In this document: positions 49,356 to 62,500 of the stretch, piece by piece
Position numbering within the stretch: the stretch's first letter is position 1
Layout: each line of letters begins with the position of its first letter
Assembly: GCF_964340395.1 (NCBI RefSeq)
Contig: NC_135568.1
Span: 3,907,425-3,971,424 of the forward strand
Origin: Glandiceps talaboti
Lineage: Eukaryota; Hemichordata; Enteropneusta; Spengelidae
Direction: 5' to 3'
Length of the DNA stretch: 64,000 nt
Made by a program: the position numbers and the translations under genes
The notes under the pieces: generated by a model
What the model saw: only the letters and a program-made list of their open reading frames with translations
Told to the model about the DNA's origin: nothing
Database searches by the model: none

Positions 49356-51299
49356 TATCGGAAGAGAAATTTTTTCTTCTTGTTTACTGGTTGATGTGTT
49401 GAATTGTCTTCCAGCGGTGCCTCTACAAACGAGGAAGGTAAACTAGCAGCGTAGTCTACCAATTCATACGACACTTTGGGATCTGACACTCCATACCAGA
49501 ACACTGTCCAGTTCCCATTACTCCAACTTCCCTCAGATCTTTTGAAATACCTACACGGATAGGAAATGGAAAAGTGAATTTCATTAATTCTATTTTCCTT
49601 TTAAATTTTACGTATTGTATTAACTTTTATTTCTTATCACTTTCTCATCTCTCATCAAGTTACAACTTGTTCGGATAATAATTAACTCAAAATTTGAATT
49701 TTTTTTTTTTGCATGGAGGGGGTGTGTCCAGATAACAGTCAGTATTTCAAGTCCCTTTCCAGGTAAATTAGCATACTGTTCAGCATTCTCAAAAACATCT
49801 TTTGGAAATTGAAAACTTGTTCAAAATAATCTACAGCATTTTGAGAACTGCATATTACATATGTGGGGAAGTTTAACAACCACACTGGAGATATACTATG
49901 TACTGAAGAATTCTTTCAGTTTGTCTACACTATCAAGTACAAGTTTTCAATTTCTATTTGACTATAACGAATTTATTATCAGGATTAGTTATATAATTAA
50001 TATTACCCCTAAAACTCTACTTACCATGAGTTAATCATGTTGGTATTTCGAGATCGCCAGAACAAGTTCTTGAAATCCCTCCTTACAAACTCCCAAAGCA
50101 TTTCACTGGTTCCTTCACCCTGAGTCACAAAATACAAGAATCATGTCAGATTGTTTCTTTGCTTGTAAAATACTATGAAAATCCTAACTATGTATTTATC
50201 AATTGTGAAGTCATAAAGTATTTGCTATAATATCTTTCTCAAAGACTTATAGAGATGTACACCACTGTGATGGGTTGGAAAAGGAACTAGTGTGACAAGA
50301 AGACTGTGTTCATAAACAGTACTATGGCAAACCATGTCAAAATATGAAATGTGCTGAAATTATTTTCTTATGCTGCAAATAAGAATATTATTTACAAGTG
50401 ATGCTGTTATAATCACTAATTTTAATTTCCTGTTGAATTTGGTAAAATAAGATACAAAAAAATGTCTTTTGCCATCAATATTAACATTTTCAAATACAAC
50501 AATTACTCACCTGTGCTATAGCACTAACTGCAAACTTGTCTAGATAAGGTACGTCTATACCATTCTCTCGTGTTATGATAGCACATGCGTTGTAACCTTC
50601 CGATAGATACAATGTATGAAGTCTACTACCTAAATTATCAAAGTAGTCTCGACTCAGCATACGACCAAACGCCCTGAAAGTTAAGCAGATACAAGACATT
50701 CATTGGTGTAATAATAAACATTACCACAAGTTTTATTTCACTCAAATAGAAAATAACTAGACTTAAAATGAAAAAAAAAATGCATGAAGCTGATTTCATC
50801 TTTACAGCGCAATTTCTTCATAGTTAGGGGACCCAAAATTGAAATTTCATATACCCTACATGTACATCACATGGCCTCTTGATCTCTAGGAGAGTGATAG
50901 GGTTCCTTAAGTCAATGATATATAATTCATAAAAGCTATTTTGTCAGTAGTGCTAGTACTACTACATGGAATATCATTTTATGAAAATTGTTAATGGCAT
51001 AAGGAGACTCATCTTGATAAGGCCCCCTAAGTCTTACCTGGTCAGTAGTGCTAGTAGTCTGTCTAATGATACATCCTCCAAAGTATGATAAACACGTATT
51101 GGTTCAGTGTTCTTAAAGAATGTCCCAGAACCTATATAGGAATTAATTCAGAGAAAATGACATTTAGAGATGTCATCCAGGTACAGAGAAACAGACATAC
51201 ACGACACATATCAAACTCACGCATGCACGCACACATGCACACACGCACACACCGATACATGTATGTATGTATGTATGTATGTATGTATGTATGTATGTA

Positions 51300-51335
<36 letters not shown>

Positions 51336-51355
51336 TGTATGTATGTATGTATGTA

Positions 51356-51423
<68 letters not shown>

Positions 51424-54400
51424 TGTATGTATGTATGTATGTATGTATGTATGTATGTATGTATGTATGTATGTATGTATGTACCTATGTATGTATGCAG
51501 ACTTCCTTGTACTGTATACTTACCTCTGTGTGTGAATAACTCTGTCAGCAATGTATCAGCTGATGTGATGACAATTGATGACTGTGATGGCAGGTGATTT
51601 AATAGTTTGGTTATCCTTCCTACCTGTAAGAGACAACAATAAATAACATACACAGTTACAAAAAATGATTGTATTTACATTTACATTTCATGTCATACAA
51701 AATTACTTCCATGTCAATTGAAATTACTGAAAAGTGCATTTAAAGATTTAGTACTACTAACACATCAACAGAAAGACTTCCTGATTTACTGTCTGGGCAT
51801 GTGTGAACTACTGATATGCACACAAGTACATGTATATACAAATTACTATAACATAGAGCATGCTTCTTTAGGACACTAACTGAGAGTCACCAGTCAGGGA
51901 TCGAAATTAACTTTTCTCCCTGGTAGCCCCTGTGGGCTACCATTCATAAAGGTCAGTATATCCCCATGACCTTCACTGGTAGCCCCATATATTTGTGTAC
52001 ATAGTTATCATACAACAGTGGTTTACCAACACTGAATGTGGACTATAATGTCTGTTTAACAATGTAAAAATGGTTGATAATAAAGTTACGAATTTCTGTT
52101 GTAATGATAGGACAAACGTCTCAAGTATCTATGATTACTCATATGGCATAAACTATGAACACACCATGACCATTCATTTTCTTGACTGCTTGACCATTTT
52201 ACACCAGTCCATCAAAAGACCGTGTTTCGATGTCATATACCATCAGCCTCATCTATTACGTACTGATTGTCGTCGCATGAAATTCGAGTTTCGTAATTCC
52301 CAGTCTGTATATTCGTTCATTTGAAACCATGCATTTCCTAAAATGTTTTACATTAAAATCCGAAATGTGAATGAACGCATCGACTTCGGCTATGATTCCA
52401 TCACCACTCGAGCCGAGCATTACGGAAATGACAAAATTGACATCGTACCGAAAATGGGTGAACGGGTCCTGCTGTCAGTAACCAACAACTTCGTGTCAAG
52501 TACTAACAACGTAAGGAAGTGCTTCACGGATTAAAACGCATGTTTTTTTCATCAATGTTTGCGGAATTGTTATCACGAAATGTACCCTGGAAGTATCTGA
52601 ATTAGCTGACATCGCAGCACATGGTGCGTCCAGGGTGTGACGTCATAACATCGTTGTCAAATATAAATATTCATGAGAGAATAATATGTAGCGATGTAGA
52701 CGTCCAACACATCGCGTCCTGCAGTTGAACAAGCAAGACAGTTCAGTTCGTTCACACACACACACACACACACACACATTGGTAAGACGCGTTGACGTTC
52801 GATGTTCAGCGGGAACGTATTGTGTTGGTTATATTAGCGACACGACGAAGGCCTGACATGTCAGCTTACTGTTTACATCGGTAGCCCAAGTGGGCTACCA
52901 AATACGAAAAGTAGTAGCCCCGTGTCAACATTTGGTAGCCAAATGACACGGGGCTACCGTTAATTTCGAGCCCTGCCAGTAACATTCTTTAATCTTGTAT
53001 TGTTCTTTGTTTTTTAGCATTCAGGAATATTACCATTGTACAATGTGTATGCGATTACAATACACACACTTATCATATTTTAATCCATTCCAACACAGAT
53101 AGACAGACAGAGAGACAGAGAGACAGAGAGACAGAGAGACGGGCAGACAGACAGACAGACAGATGGACGGACAGAGACAGACAGACTTATAAACACATCC
53201 AGAGACACATGCAAATGTATAGACAATGCATACACACATACAAATCTTACCTTGTACTTCATAAATTCACTACACCATGGTTGTTTGACCAGTTGTTCAA
53301 AATCTGCTGGTAAGTTGACGTTGGCAATTACCTAATGAAAACAAAACAAAAATATATAAAAACATAATATGTGACCTCAGGAGTGCCACGGTACCTATCC
53401 ACTGATGTCACACTTTATATGCACCTGAACCATTTTGTTAACATGAAACCAATATTGACTTTTAGCATTTTTATTTTAAAATGTCATCGCGTAAACACAG
53501 CATAAGTGTGCACAGTTGTACAAGGAATGAAAAATTCACAATATAATTTTTTGTTAACTCACACCTGTAGGGAAATTTACTATTCAGACTATTTCATTAC
53601 TTATATCAAATCAATCTAATGTGTAAATACATGATTTGATTAAAAAGTTTCTCTCTGCTAAAATTGCATAATAATAGTGTCTTGTTGCTATGGCAATTAA
53701 TGATGATGCAAATGGTAATTAAGCCTACTGTACACTTATTCAGATATATCTTAATATATAATATTCAAAAATATGATATTTCAAGTGATCTGTACCTGTT
53801 TATTCTCATCCACGAAACCACCAGTAGTGTTGAGAAACATAACTTTGAGTGGTGTTAACACTTTAGCGATTTCTTCTACAGCATGGCAAGCATCTACATT
53901 AACTAGCTGACCAGACTCTGTCTCTCCTATAGAACTGATGACAGGGACATGGCTGGATCTACAGACAAACACAACACCACAGTTACAGACAAACAAAACT
54001 GGAATTTAGATAGGCAGAGATACTGAGAAACAGACTGACAAGACATGTGTCAAGCAAGCACACACACACACACATACACACACACACACATACATACATA
54101 CATACATACACACGCACATCTACTCAGATCACATGCTAAACACATACACACAAGGACCACCTGGACTGTATCCATGATGGATACCAAATATATCAACCAA
54201 TCAATGCTACTGACCTTAAACACCATTCTAATGGCTGTACATTGACATCTTTGACCTTGCCATTTAAGCGACCTTCAGCTAGTCTAGTATGAAGTACACT
54301 GCCACCACTAAAGAATGGATATGCTGGGGCCCCATGTTCCTCTAGTTTATTTACCATCATCATAGTTTCCCCAGTTAGTTGATTTCTACCAGCCTACAAA

Positions 54401-56503
54401 AAGCATCATAAATCATACATTCATTAAATATAATACAGTAGTACAATTTCCGGTAATAGAATTTCAGCATATGCCACCATCCATTACTGTATTACATGTC
54501 AGTATACTTCTACCAGCCTGAGAAAATAGCAATGTATTAAAATATCAGATGTGAGTTTTTAGTATTTTCTATCATCATAGTTTCATCACTTAGTTGACTT
54601 CTACCAGCCTAAGAATATAGCAATGTATTAAAATATCAGATGTGAGTTTTTAGTATTTTCTATCATCATAGTTTCATCAGTTAGTTGACTTCTACCAGCC
54701 TAAGAATATAGCAATGTATTAAAATATGAATTCATATCAGATGTGAGTTTTTAGTATTTTCTATCATAACTGTTTCATTAGTTAGTTGACTTCTATCACC
54801 CTACAAAAAACATCACCAATCAATCATTAAAAATATTAATTTATTTCTGATATTAAAATTTCATAGATATCTGTTTCACTTGTCAGCTGACATCTACCAG
54901 ATTGCACCAAATATCTTCAGACATATAGCAATGTATATTAATTTCACTTCGGATATCAGAATTTCAATATTTGCCATCCACTTGTCGGCTGACTTTTACC
55001 AGACTATGGCAAATATCACATACGCAATATATTTACAATTAGTAATTTCATTTCTGATATTAGAGTTTCAATTATTGCCATGGTTTCACCTATGAACTGT
55101 CATCTACTAGCCTACATACATATGAAAAAGATGAATTTCATTTGCATTGTTAGAAATTTAGTTTTTGCCATTATTGTGGTGCTGCCTAGCAACTGACCGT
55201 GGTACATATTCCACATTTTTTTGTTCAATAGCTTACATACCTGTAGGATATCATTAGACAGTGCAGCATTGTCTGGTAAGATGTTACCGTGTACTACAAT
55301 CGCTTTCATATCATGGCGTAGTAGAAATGATATACTTGATGCTAGACTATCCATCTGAAATAAAAATAAATACACAATTTTAAAAATAAATTAACATAAC
55401 TACTAAAATTAAACCAATTCACACACTGCATAATTTGATAAGAGGAGATTTTTCAACTGCAAACTGTGTCTTGTTCACTCTGATAGAGGGCGCTGTTTAT
55501 TAATGATAAATTAACATACACGCACATTCAATTATTTTATAAACATCTACACTACGCAAATACACATCAGTATACTTTTCTTTCTTTTTTTATTTATTTA
55601 TTCTTGATGGTGAGTAACAGATCCTGTGGTCTTGGATATGGATTAGTATAATCTTATCTGTGTAGAAACAAGGATTAAATGGCTGTTCAGGATCTACTTG
55701 GTAAATGCCAGACAACCGTTTTACTCAATTAATATTCCTAATCTGAGATTAAGTATTGATAAGTCATTCCAAATAAAATACATCGCTAGGAGTGTTGTAC
55801 TTATCATTGCCTCATACCCCTTCCCCTTGAAAGGGGTGAACAGAGTCCCCTCCCCTTGAAAGGGATGAAGAGAGTGCCCACAACAGCTGATCTTTCAGTC
55901 TAGCATAGTCAGCAATTACCAGTGGTAACCCTTCAAAGCCTGACACCCTATATTTAAAGGAAGTAACTACATGTACATACATGCATGTAGAGTTACATAC
56001 AGAAACCAGGTCACTACAGGGTTAACCCTCCATCGATCATTTATACAACAACATCCCATCCCATCCCCTAGATTTTATTATTAGAAATGTTGCTTTCTGT
56101 TTGAAAAGTACTCGTTCACTGGTTTCTTTAGGCATAATCTTGCACACGAATAGGAATATTAATTTAACATCACATGTTTGTTAGAAGTGGTGCTTAGGTT
56201 GGAATTTCCAAATCCAGATTATAACATATATGGAATAGTTTTTTTCTTGTTACTGTCTAGTTTTTATCAGTGTTCAACGTCATTCAGTTAGTTGATAGGA
56301 CTCTTTGCAATCAATACCTTCCATGTACATAGTACCTTTTACATGTACTACCCACATTTATAATCAATTTGAAATTAGTTTTTACAATTCTGTTCATGTA
56401 ATTGGATCACACCTAAAAAAGTCAGAACAGATATGTTGTTCTAATTTGTTATCATCTACACAATATATTCACACCTTGACAAATACAGAATTGTCAGTTA
56501 TAA

Positions 56504-56558
<55 letters not shown>

Positions 56559-59439
56559 CATTTCATCATCTTGTAAGCTGTTGGGTATAATAAATATTTA
56601 TTTAACTTGTCATAATTCTATTTATATACACAATTTCACCTCTTTCTTAATTTCAAATGTCCCAGGTGGTCAATATAAATTTCATATTTTGTCAGATATA
56701 TATATATGTATTGTCAGATATACAAATTATATATTTTATTTACATTATCTGCCGCTAACTATCAACATTTGTTTTACCTGATCAGAATCAGTTGTCACCT
56801 GTCACCTGACAAAGGTACAATTTATTGGTTTTACGGAAGTGACTACACTACTGATCCAAAGCATACAAATATTTATTTGGTTTATGATTTTGAATCCATG
56901 TGATATTTGAAATGATAGCAGCCATTCACAAAAGAATACAAATCTGTCTCTATACATACATGTACATTCCAAGGTTTCAATATGGAACCAATTAACCCCT
57001 CCACAGAGTAGAATGTACATGACACCCTAACTTCCATCCCTCCAATGCCAACCTGTTACAGTGTTAGCCCAGAGACATGGACTAGGCTATCTGACTCACC
57101 ACTGTAGCTAAACCAATTTACCACAACTTTTGGGTTTGGTATTTTCAAATTCATAACAGATTTCTATGGTAACAGGGTCTCAAGTCAAGGCTGTTTTGGC
57201 AAATGACACTATCAAGCCACATAGCCAAGACGACGTGCTATAAAGTTGACAGACTTTCTGACTTGACAGAACTGATTCCTGGTAAATGACAATGACAGTG
57301 TCAAATCAGACTACCAAGTCTCAGGGCTACCAACCTGTTCATATAAGATACATTGTATTTTATTAATCTCTAAAACTTTTAGCTTCATTAAAGTTTAATA
57401 TATTTGACAACAATACTTCATACTCACCATTTCTGGATGTCTAAACACTTCCTGGTCAACTTGGACTATAGCAAACGGTTTCCAATTCTCAGATGTTCTA
57501 ACAAAGTTCTTTAACCAATACCTAGCTTCTCTAGGATCTGTTCCAAACTAATCAGTCAAAAATAAATAAAATGAATTAATTAATAAATAAATCAGTGAAA
57601 TAAATGAACAAAAAAAGTTCAACCCATCTCACCATAAGTAGGAAATCAATTTTACAGATGTATTGAAATGAATGTGGAAGAAATGAGAGAAAAACTCCAT
57701 GTAGACTAGAAAACAGTATTAACGTTTGAGGACAAATCATTTATTTCAAACAACATTTAGTTGTCATAAACCTGCATTACCTTTTAAATATATTAAATTT
57801 TCCGATTACATTTCAAATCTCTTCCAAACTGCGAAGTGTCATAAGTGATTGTTGAAAAGAATTTTATTTTACAAAACAAAATATTAATGAAAATTATGTG
57901 TAAAAGACTGTGAAGTGAACGGCTGGCAATATCAAGACATAAATCATAATCACGTATTCTCCGCTGACAATTGTACCATTGTCCCCAATCATTTGTTTGA
58001 TATCTTGTATATCACTGTTATATAGGTATGATGCAATGTGAGCAAAGTACAAAACTATTTTGAAACGTAAGAAATGAGAAACTCCTCATCGATACATTTC
58101 AAAGACATCACTGATGAATAAACTGCATTTTGTAGAGTCTCAACGTTTGTCAAATATATTCATATCATGCTTCTGCTCTCCAATTTCCCTTCCATTATTT
58201 CAATTTCACGATCAATTTGTTGTATATCTACCAATTATTTCAGATCTGTGAGTGGTTCAGTATCATTCTCTGTACCTAATATAACATTTTACCTCCTGCT
58301 AGAGAGACAGAACAAAGCATGTGGTTGACTTATTATCACATTTGCCTGTATTATACTTGAGTAATGCCTGGAGCAGAAGTTTTGGTGTCGACCAAGAAAT
58401 GGAAAGATTGTTGTAATTTTAACGATGCACTTAGGTGGTCAAATTCTATTTCAGGTTACATAAACTACAGAAACATTGGTTCTCTATACAGAAAGGTATA
58501 ACTTGAATGTGTACCTAACTTTGTCATAAAATTCTGATTCTGACTCTGACATACAATTTTAAAGTGACCATATGGATGAGAATTTGGTATTTATTTTGGA
58601 TTTTTATTTGATAAAACAGCTTGTTTTTATACTTGAAAAAATAATGTGAAATAACATATACCAAGTCCATGTTCATATCTCAATAAACTGCAAAACATCA
58701 ATGTGTAAAATGTTTGTTATTGTATGTACAATAACAAACTTTTTACGCTTTTTGCATCTTTTAGCAATGTATTGAGTTATGAACATGGACTTGGTATATG
58801 TTATTTCACATTATTTTTTCAAGTAGAAAAACATAGTGAAGCTGTTTTATCAAATACAAATCCAAAATAAATACCAAATTCTCATCCATATGGCCACTTT
58901 AAGTGACGATGGTTAAATTCTCTTACCTCTTCTAGGAACCTCTTCAAATCCTGTGCAGTGCGAGTCATAGAGTGCTGAGGTGGTTGATGGGTAATATTTG
59001 GAGTATGTCTATTACTAGCAAGTCCTCGGCAATGCTGTTTTGATAGACTTTCTGGTCTTCCAAGCAACCCTTTGCTATGCTGAAACAGCACCCTTCTAGC
59101 TGTTGGCACTGAACTACTACACGTCTGCGTGCCATGACACTGGCTATGTGTTTGTGTCAGACTCGAAGCATTACATTCACTATGTTTGCAGCACAGAGCA
59201 GACACAACCCTACAGTTTGACACCACACTGCATGTACGAAAGTCACGTTTCAGAAGTTTATTCAAATGTCCAGTCGTTGGGCTTGTAGTTATCACACTGT
59301 TACGTGACAGAGTCTTTCCAACCCAAGACGTCAGTGCTCGTAACAGACCCGTGTCGCTTCCTTCGGTAGAAGTGCACAGTAGTAAGCAGTGCATCCTTCG
59401 ATGCCAGAAGCTGGCTTTTTTGCTGAGTAGGATCTGCAT
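49355..59439 (-). CDS. NAGS: N-acetylglutamate synthase, mitochondrial, 11 coding exons, 605 aa
   Basis: Exons in order: 59439-58927, 57547-57428, 55354-55241, 54393-54215, 53958-53796, 53331-53251, 51623-51524, 51131-51038, 50673-50511, 50119-50025, 49550-49355. All phases join; total 1818 nt. NAGS makes N-acetylglutamate from acetyl-CoA and glutamate in the mitochondrial matrix, the activator of carbamoyl phosphate synthetase I (established). The first exon is Arg/Lys/Ser-rich without acids at the start ([20 protein letters not shown]), a typical presequence plus variable segment. Exons 2-7 form the amino-acid-kinase fold that binds arginine in this family. Exons 8-11 form the acetyltransferase domain with hallmark strings: [42 protein letters not shown]. 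Human NAGS is 534 aa, so the N-terminal linker here is longer. A coding-exon acceptor edge at 59523 implies an upstream UTR exon. Exon 4 uses a GTCAGT donor. Confidence 0.95.
51257..51497. repeat. TATG microsatellite (NAGS intron 7)
   Basis: About 240 bases of TATG with three TATATATA interruptions, ending some 26 bases from the exon 7 donor side. Confidence 0.95.
51895..52975. mobile_element. 1.08-kb TIR transposon, CAGGGMTCGAAATTAAC ends (NAGS intron 6)
   Basis: The left end CAGGGATCGAAATTAAC and right end (complement CAGGGCTCGAAATTAAC) carry GGTAGCCC/GGGCTACC sub-repeats and are flanked by CCAGT on both sides (51890-51894, 52976-52980). The interior is richer in CpG than the host intron. 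It includes TGACGTCA at about 52639, a TATAAATA near 52662, a CA run at 52753-52778 and two open stretches of 84 and 63 codons with no recognised family. The ends are hAT-like; no transposase is seen, so it is non-autonomous. Confidence 0.8.
53099..53186. repeat. GACA/GAGACA microsatellite (NAGS intron 6)
   Basis: AGACAG units, about 65 bases from the exon 6 donor side. Confidence 0.9.
54058..54118. repeat. CA/CATA microsatellite (NAGS intron 4)
   Basis: CACACA and CATA units within the short intron 4. Confidence 0.9.
54430..55220. repeat. tandem copies of the exon 4 3' splice site (NAGS intron 3)
   Basis: The true exon 4 edge carries CTACCAGCCTAC on the + strand at 54386. Related blocks recur with the core starting at 54510, 54601, 54692, 54793, 54894, 54996, 55104 and about 55191, a period of 91-108 bases apart from a first gap of 124. 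The first four are closest, each with GTTGACTTCTACCAGCCT-type sequence, that is an AG-acceptor followed by codons resembling exon 4 (AGR-QLT-ETMM). Confidence 0.75.
55355..57427. other. NAGS intron 2, mostly unique sequence
   Basis: About 2.1 kb. It holds a near-duplicate CCCCTTCCCCTTGAAAGGGGT pair near 55820-55865, a TG run and an AGAGGGCGCT word at 55485-55494. No exon or element is recognised. Confidence 0.5.
56504..56556. repeat. TG microsatellite (NAGS intron 2)
   Basis: Pure TG run of about 26 units in an otherwise featureless 2.1-kb intron. Confidence 0.95.
58563..58898. mobile_element. piggyBac-type MITE, TTAA target site, copy 2 (NAGS intron 1)
   Basis: TTAA at 58559-58562 and 58899-58902; ends AGTGACCATATGGATGAG and CTCATCCATATGGCCACT. 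It is related throughout to 26246-26592. Its right edge is about 20 bases from the 5' splice site of NAGS exon 1. Confidence 0.85.
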
Positions 59440-59523
59440 GTTGATTTTGGGATCTAATGGCCAGTTCTTCAATCAGGATGGACACTGATTGCAGTAACAC
59501 TTACATATATTATTTGATGCTTT
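59440..59523 (-). other. NAGS 5' UTR part of exon 1
   Basis: On the - strand a pyrimidine-rich TTTTCTTTTCAG acceptor precedes position 59523. The 84 bases to the ATG at 59439 contain no in-frame ATG. The real first exon and promoter must lie at higher coordinates; I could not identify them. Confidence 0.6.
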
Positions 59524-62500
59524 CTGAAAAGAAAACAAGAAAATATATATTTTGTGAATAAATGTTGGCGATCTCTTGAGGTGATCTTTTCGTACATTCT
59601 AAATTTCTCACTTATATTTTGAACACAAATTCACATCCTAGCTACCTGCCAGTGACCTATCTATTAGGTGGTCACCTCCCCTGGTTCAGGCACCTGCTGG
59701 TGACCTCTCCAGGTGACTTTAGTTTATGGCAATTTCTCTACACACATAGGGACTACCTGCTGGTGATCTCCCTAGGTAACCTAATATCCTCACACCTGAT
59801 GGTGATCTCCCTAGGTAACCTACGATCCTCACACCTGATGGTGATCTTCCCAAGAGCAAGCTAGTGCTGAGTAGCCCACAATAAGCTAGCCAATTATTTT
59901 TTGTGTTATGCATTTTGCTGATTTTTTTACTTTGTTAAGATTCTATTTAGCAGAACAATAAACCATTTATTTTTTAGATAAACTATAATTTGTACAAATT
60001 TGCCCTTTCGATTGTTCTACATCACTTTCAGATGTTAGAGTTTGGTAACTTCTCATGAGTATGGTGTGAGTATAAATGGCCTTTGAACTTGAAGTGTATT
60101 GATGGCCTTTGAAGCATGGTTAGACTTAGTTAACCCTTGGCTCTTGTGTCAATGTCTCCTTTCAAGGATATGCTGTAAGACAGATCATGCTGTTTAGCTG
60201 TATCAGGCTTCCCAGTACTAGATGGTAGTGTGGTATGAATGTCATATTTTACAGACTACTTTCAAGGAATGCTTGGCCATCCAACCTAGTTAGGGGGTCT
60301 CTTGTAACTTGTATTTGTCCTTACAATACATGTATACGGTGACTGCTTGACATTCAGTCTTGACTCAAGGACTGCTGTGTTGGCGTCAACATAGTGAAGA
60401 GTCAAGTATTTGTCCTTTGAGTATACAGTGACCGATTGAAATTCAGTGAAATATGTTTGAAATGTAATTGGTACTCAGAAATCACAGACCGGCATGCATG
60501 GTAAATCTATACGTAAATACTTGTTGTGGTGAAAGAAATACCTTTATTACGGTAGATAACTACATGTTGCACATGTACACATTACAAGTTAACAGACCTG
60601 TTGCCAGTTCAAAGATGCATTGCATGTCTCTCCATACAATGCCATGTATTGTATACGTGCTGAGGGGTTTGCATGCATTATTCAGGGGGATGGTTGTCAC
60701 CTGACTGTACCCTGGGTTCACTTGTATAAGTTGTAAAATTCCTCTCTGTTATTGATGGCGTTTAGTCTTTGTTCTATAAAATCACTCATAATTAAAGACG
60801 TCAAACTGTCTTTTCATCATTTCACCACAATGAAAATATTATTTCAAACATAATAACAAGACTAAATGTAACAACATACACGCAATGTCTTCTCACGCAA
60901 TGCATCTTGGAACTGGAAAATCGACTATTCAATTCTTTGACTGTTATGATTTCAAAAACAGCATACATGTAGAGTTACCAGCCATGACTCCAAATCATAA
61001 AATTTATATTTTACTTTGTGAGTTCACGTACTTCCATGAAAATGAACAGGAAGTATGTCATTTTCCCATGTATAGCAGAGAATATTGTGAATTACAACAT
61101 CAAATGTTACTATATATGGTACCCATATAAATTTATGGAAGATAGAAATTCCGTACACTTAAAATTTAAAATAAAAATTCCGTACAATCACTATAATTCT
61201 ATTCAAAATTCCTGCATGAATCGGTGACTCAACTAAAGTTGATGACTACATTGCAGCGAATTGATGGCTATTCTATAAGTTTCCAATGTCTTTGTATGGC
61301 GTCAGTTTCCAATTTCCTTACATCCTGAAATCTACCATAGGTCCCTCTCATATTCTTTTCAAAATTATAGTTGAAATATGTTTGTTGTTAAATTTAGTCG
61401 ACTATATTTCATGTACTGACTCAAAAAATCTACAACAGAAAGACTTAACATATAAATCAGTCATTAGTTTCATGACTACTAATGTTGAGTTTCCTCTAGT
61501 CTGGATACCAGCTGTGATAAACCACATGTGAGTGGATATTTATAACGGTAACGATACTGTATAGGAACTAGACTTAAAGTTTCTCCATGAGGAAGTGTAA
61601 TATTATTTGCTAAGCAAACCCATATTCTTGCATCATCTTTTGAAGTTTTCTAACTTAATGGTCTTTTTTTAAGGGCATGGTAAGTCTGAAACTATATATA
61701 AGCAGTCATGGAAAGTAAATAATATGCTTCGTTTTGCCAATACAATGTAACATACTGTAATATTTTGAGTTCATTTTCTGAATGTTGACACCTGGAAAAA
61801 AGCTATGATTAAAATTTGAAAATTTTAAGGGCAGGGACAGAATAAGCAAGTTAAAATGATCTGATAACTGGAGCAAGGCCGGGCTATTTATTGACGGAAG
61901 GCATGAACTTTGCTTTCTGTTGTCCTAGATACATAGAGTGAAGGCATTGGTATGGTATAGTTGGTATTGCATCATCTTTTGTTGCTACTCTCATGGTACT
62001 GTACAAAACATATTTAACATCTCAAAACAACTCATGCAACCGTTGTACGTTCAATTTCTTGGCAAACATATCAGACAATACTGTTTTAAAACTGACTAAC
62101 ATGTCCAAAAAGTTGACCTCTGTTTTGGTGTCAAGGTCACTGTAACCTTCTAGATTCGAAAATATGACCCCTCGTTGATAACACTGCAGTGTTTGTTTAC
62201 AGTTTATGATTATGAATTCAAAACCATCAAATATTTCATATCTTAATCATACAGATTTGTCACTGAATTATTGGTTCTTATTGAAAATGAATCCTTTGCT
62301 ACGTTGACAGACAATGACATGTAAATGCTAGCTTAGAATAATTTATAGATTCATCAAATTCTCACCTGAATTTTATGGCATAGCCTGTCTAGCCATACAG
62401 AATATACAAGTTAATGCCAGGGTAGTGAAGGTGTTTGAATCAAGTGCAAACATAAAGTACCATGTTTGTTCCTCTAGACAGATATATTAAGACGCTCCTA

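Noticed and set aside
52070-52534. Two short frames inside the 51895 transposon as transposase exons
   Set aside because: Too short, with no DDE, BED or dimerisation motif visible; kept only as part of the element.
59440-59472. Earlier NAGS start 11 codons upstream (reads KNWPLDPKIN)
   Set aside because: The first codon there is TTG, not ATG; the ATG at 59439 opens a good mitochondrial presequence.
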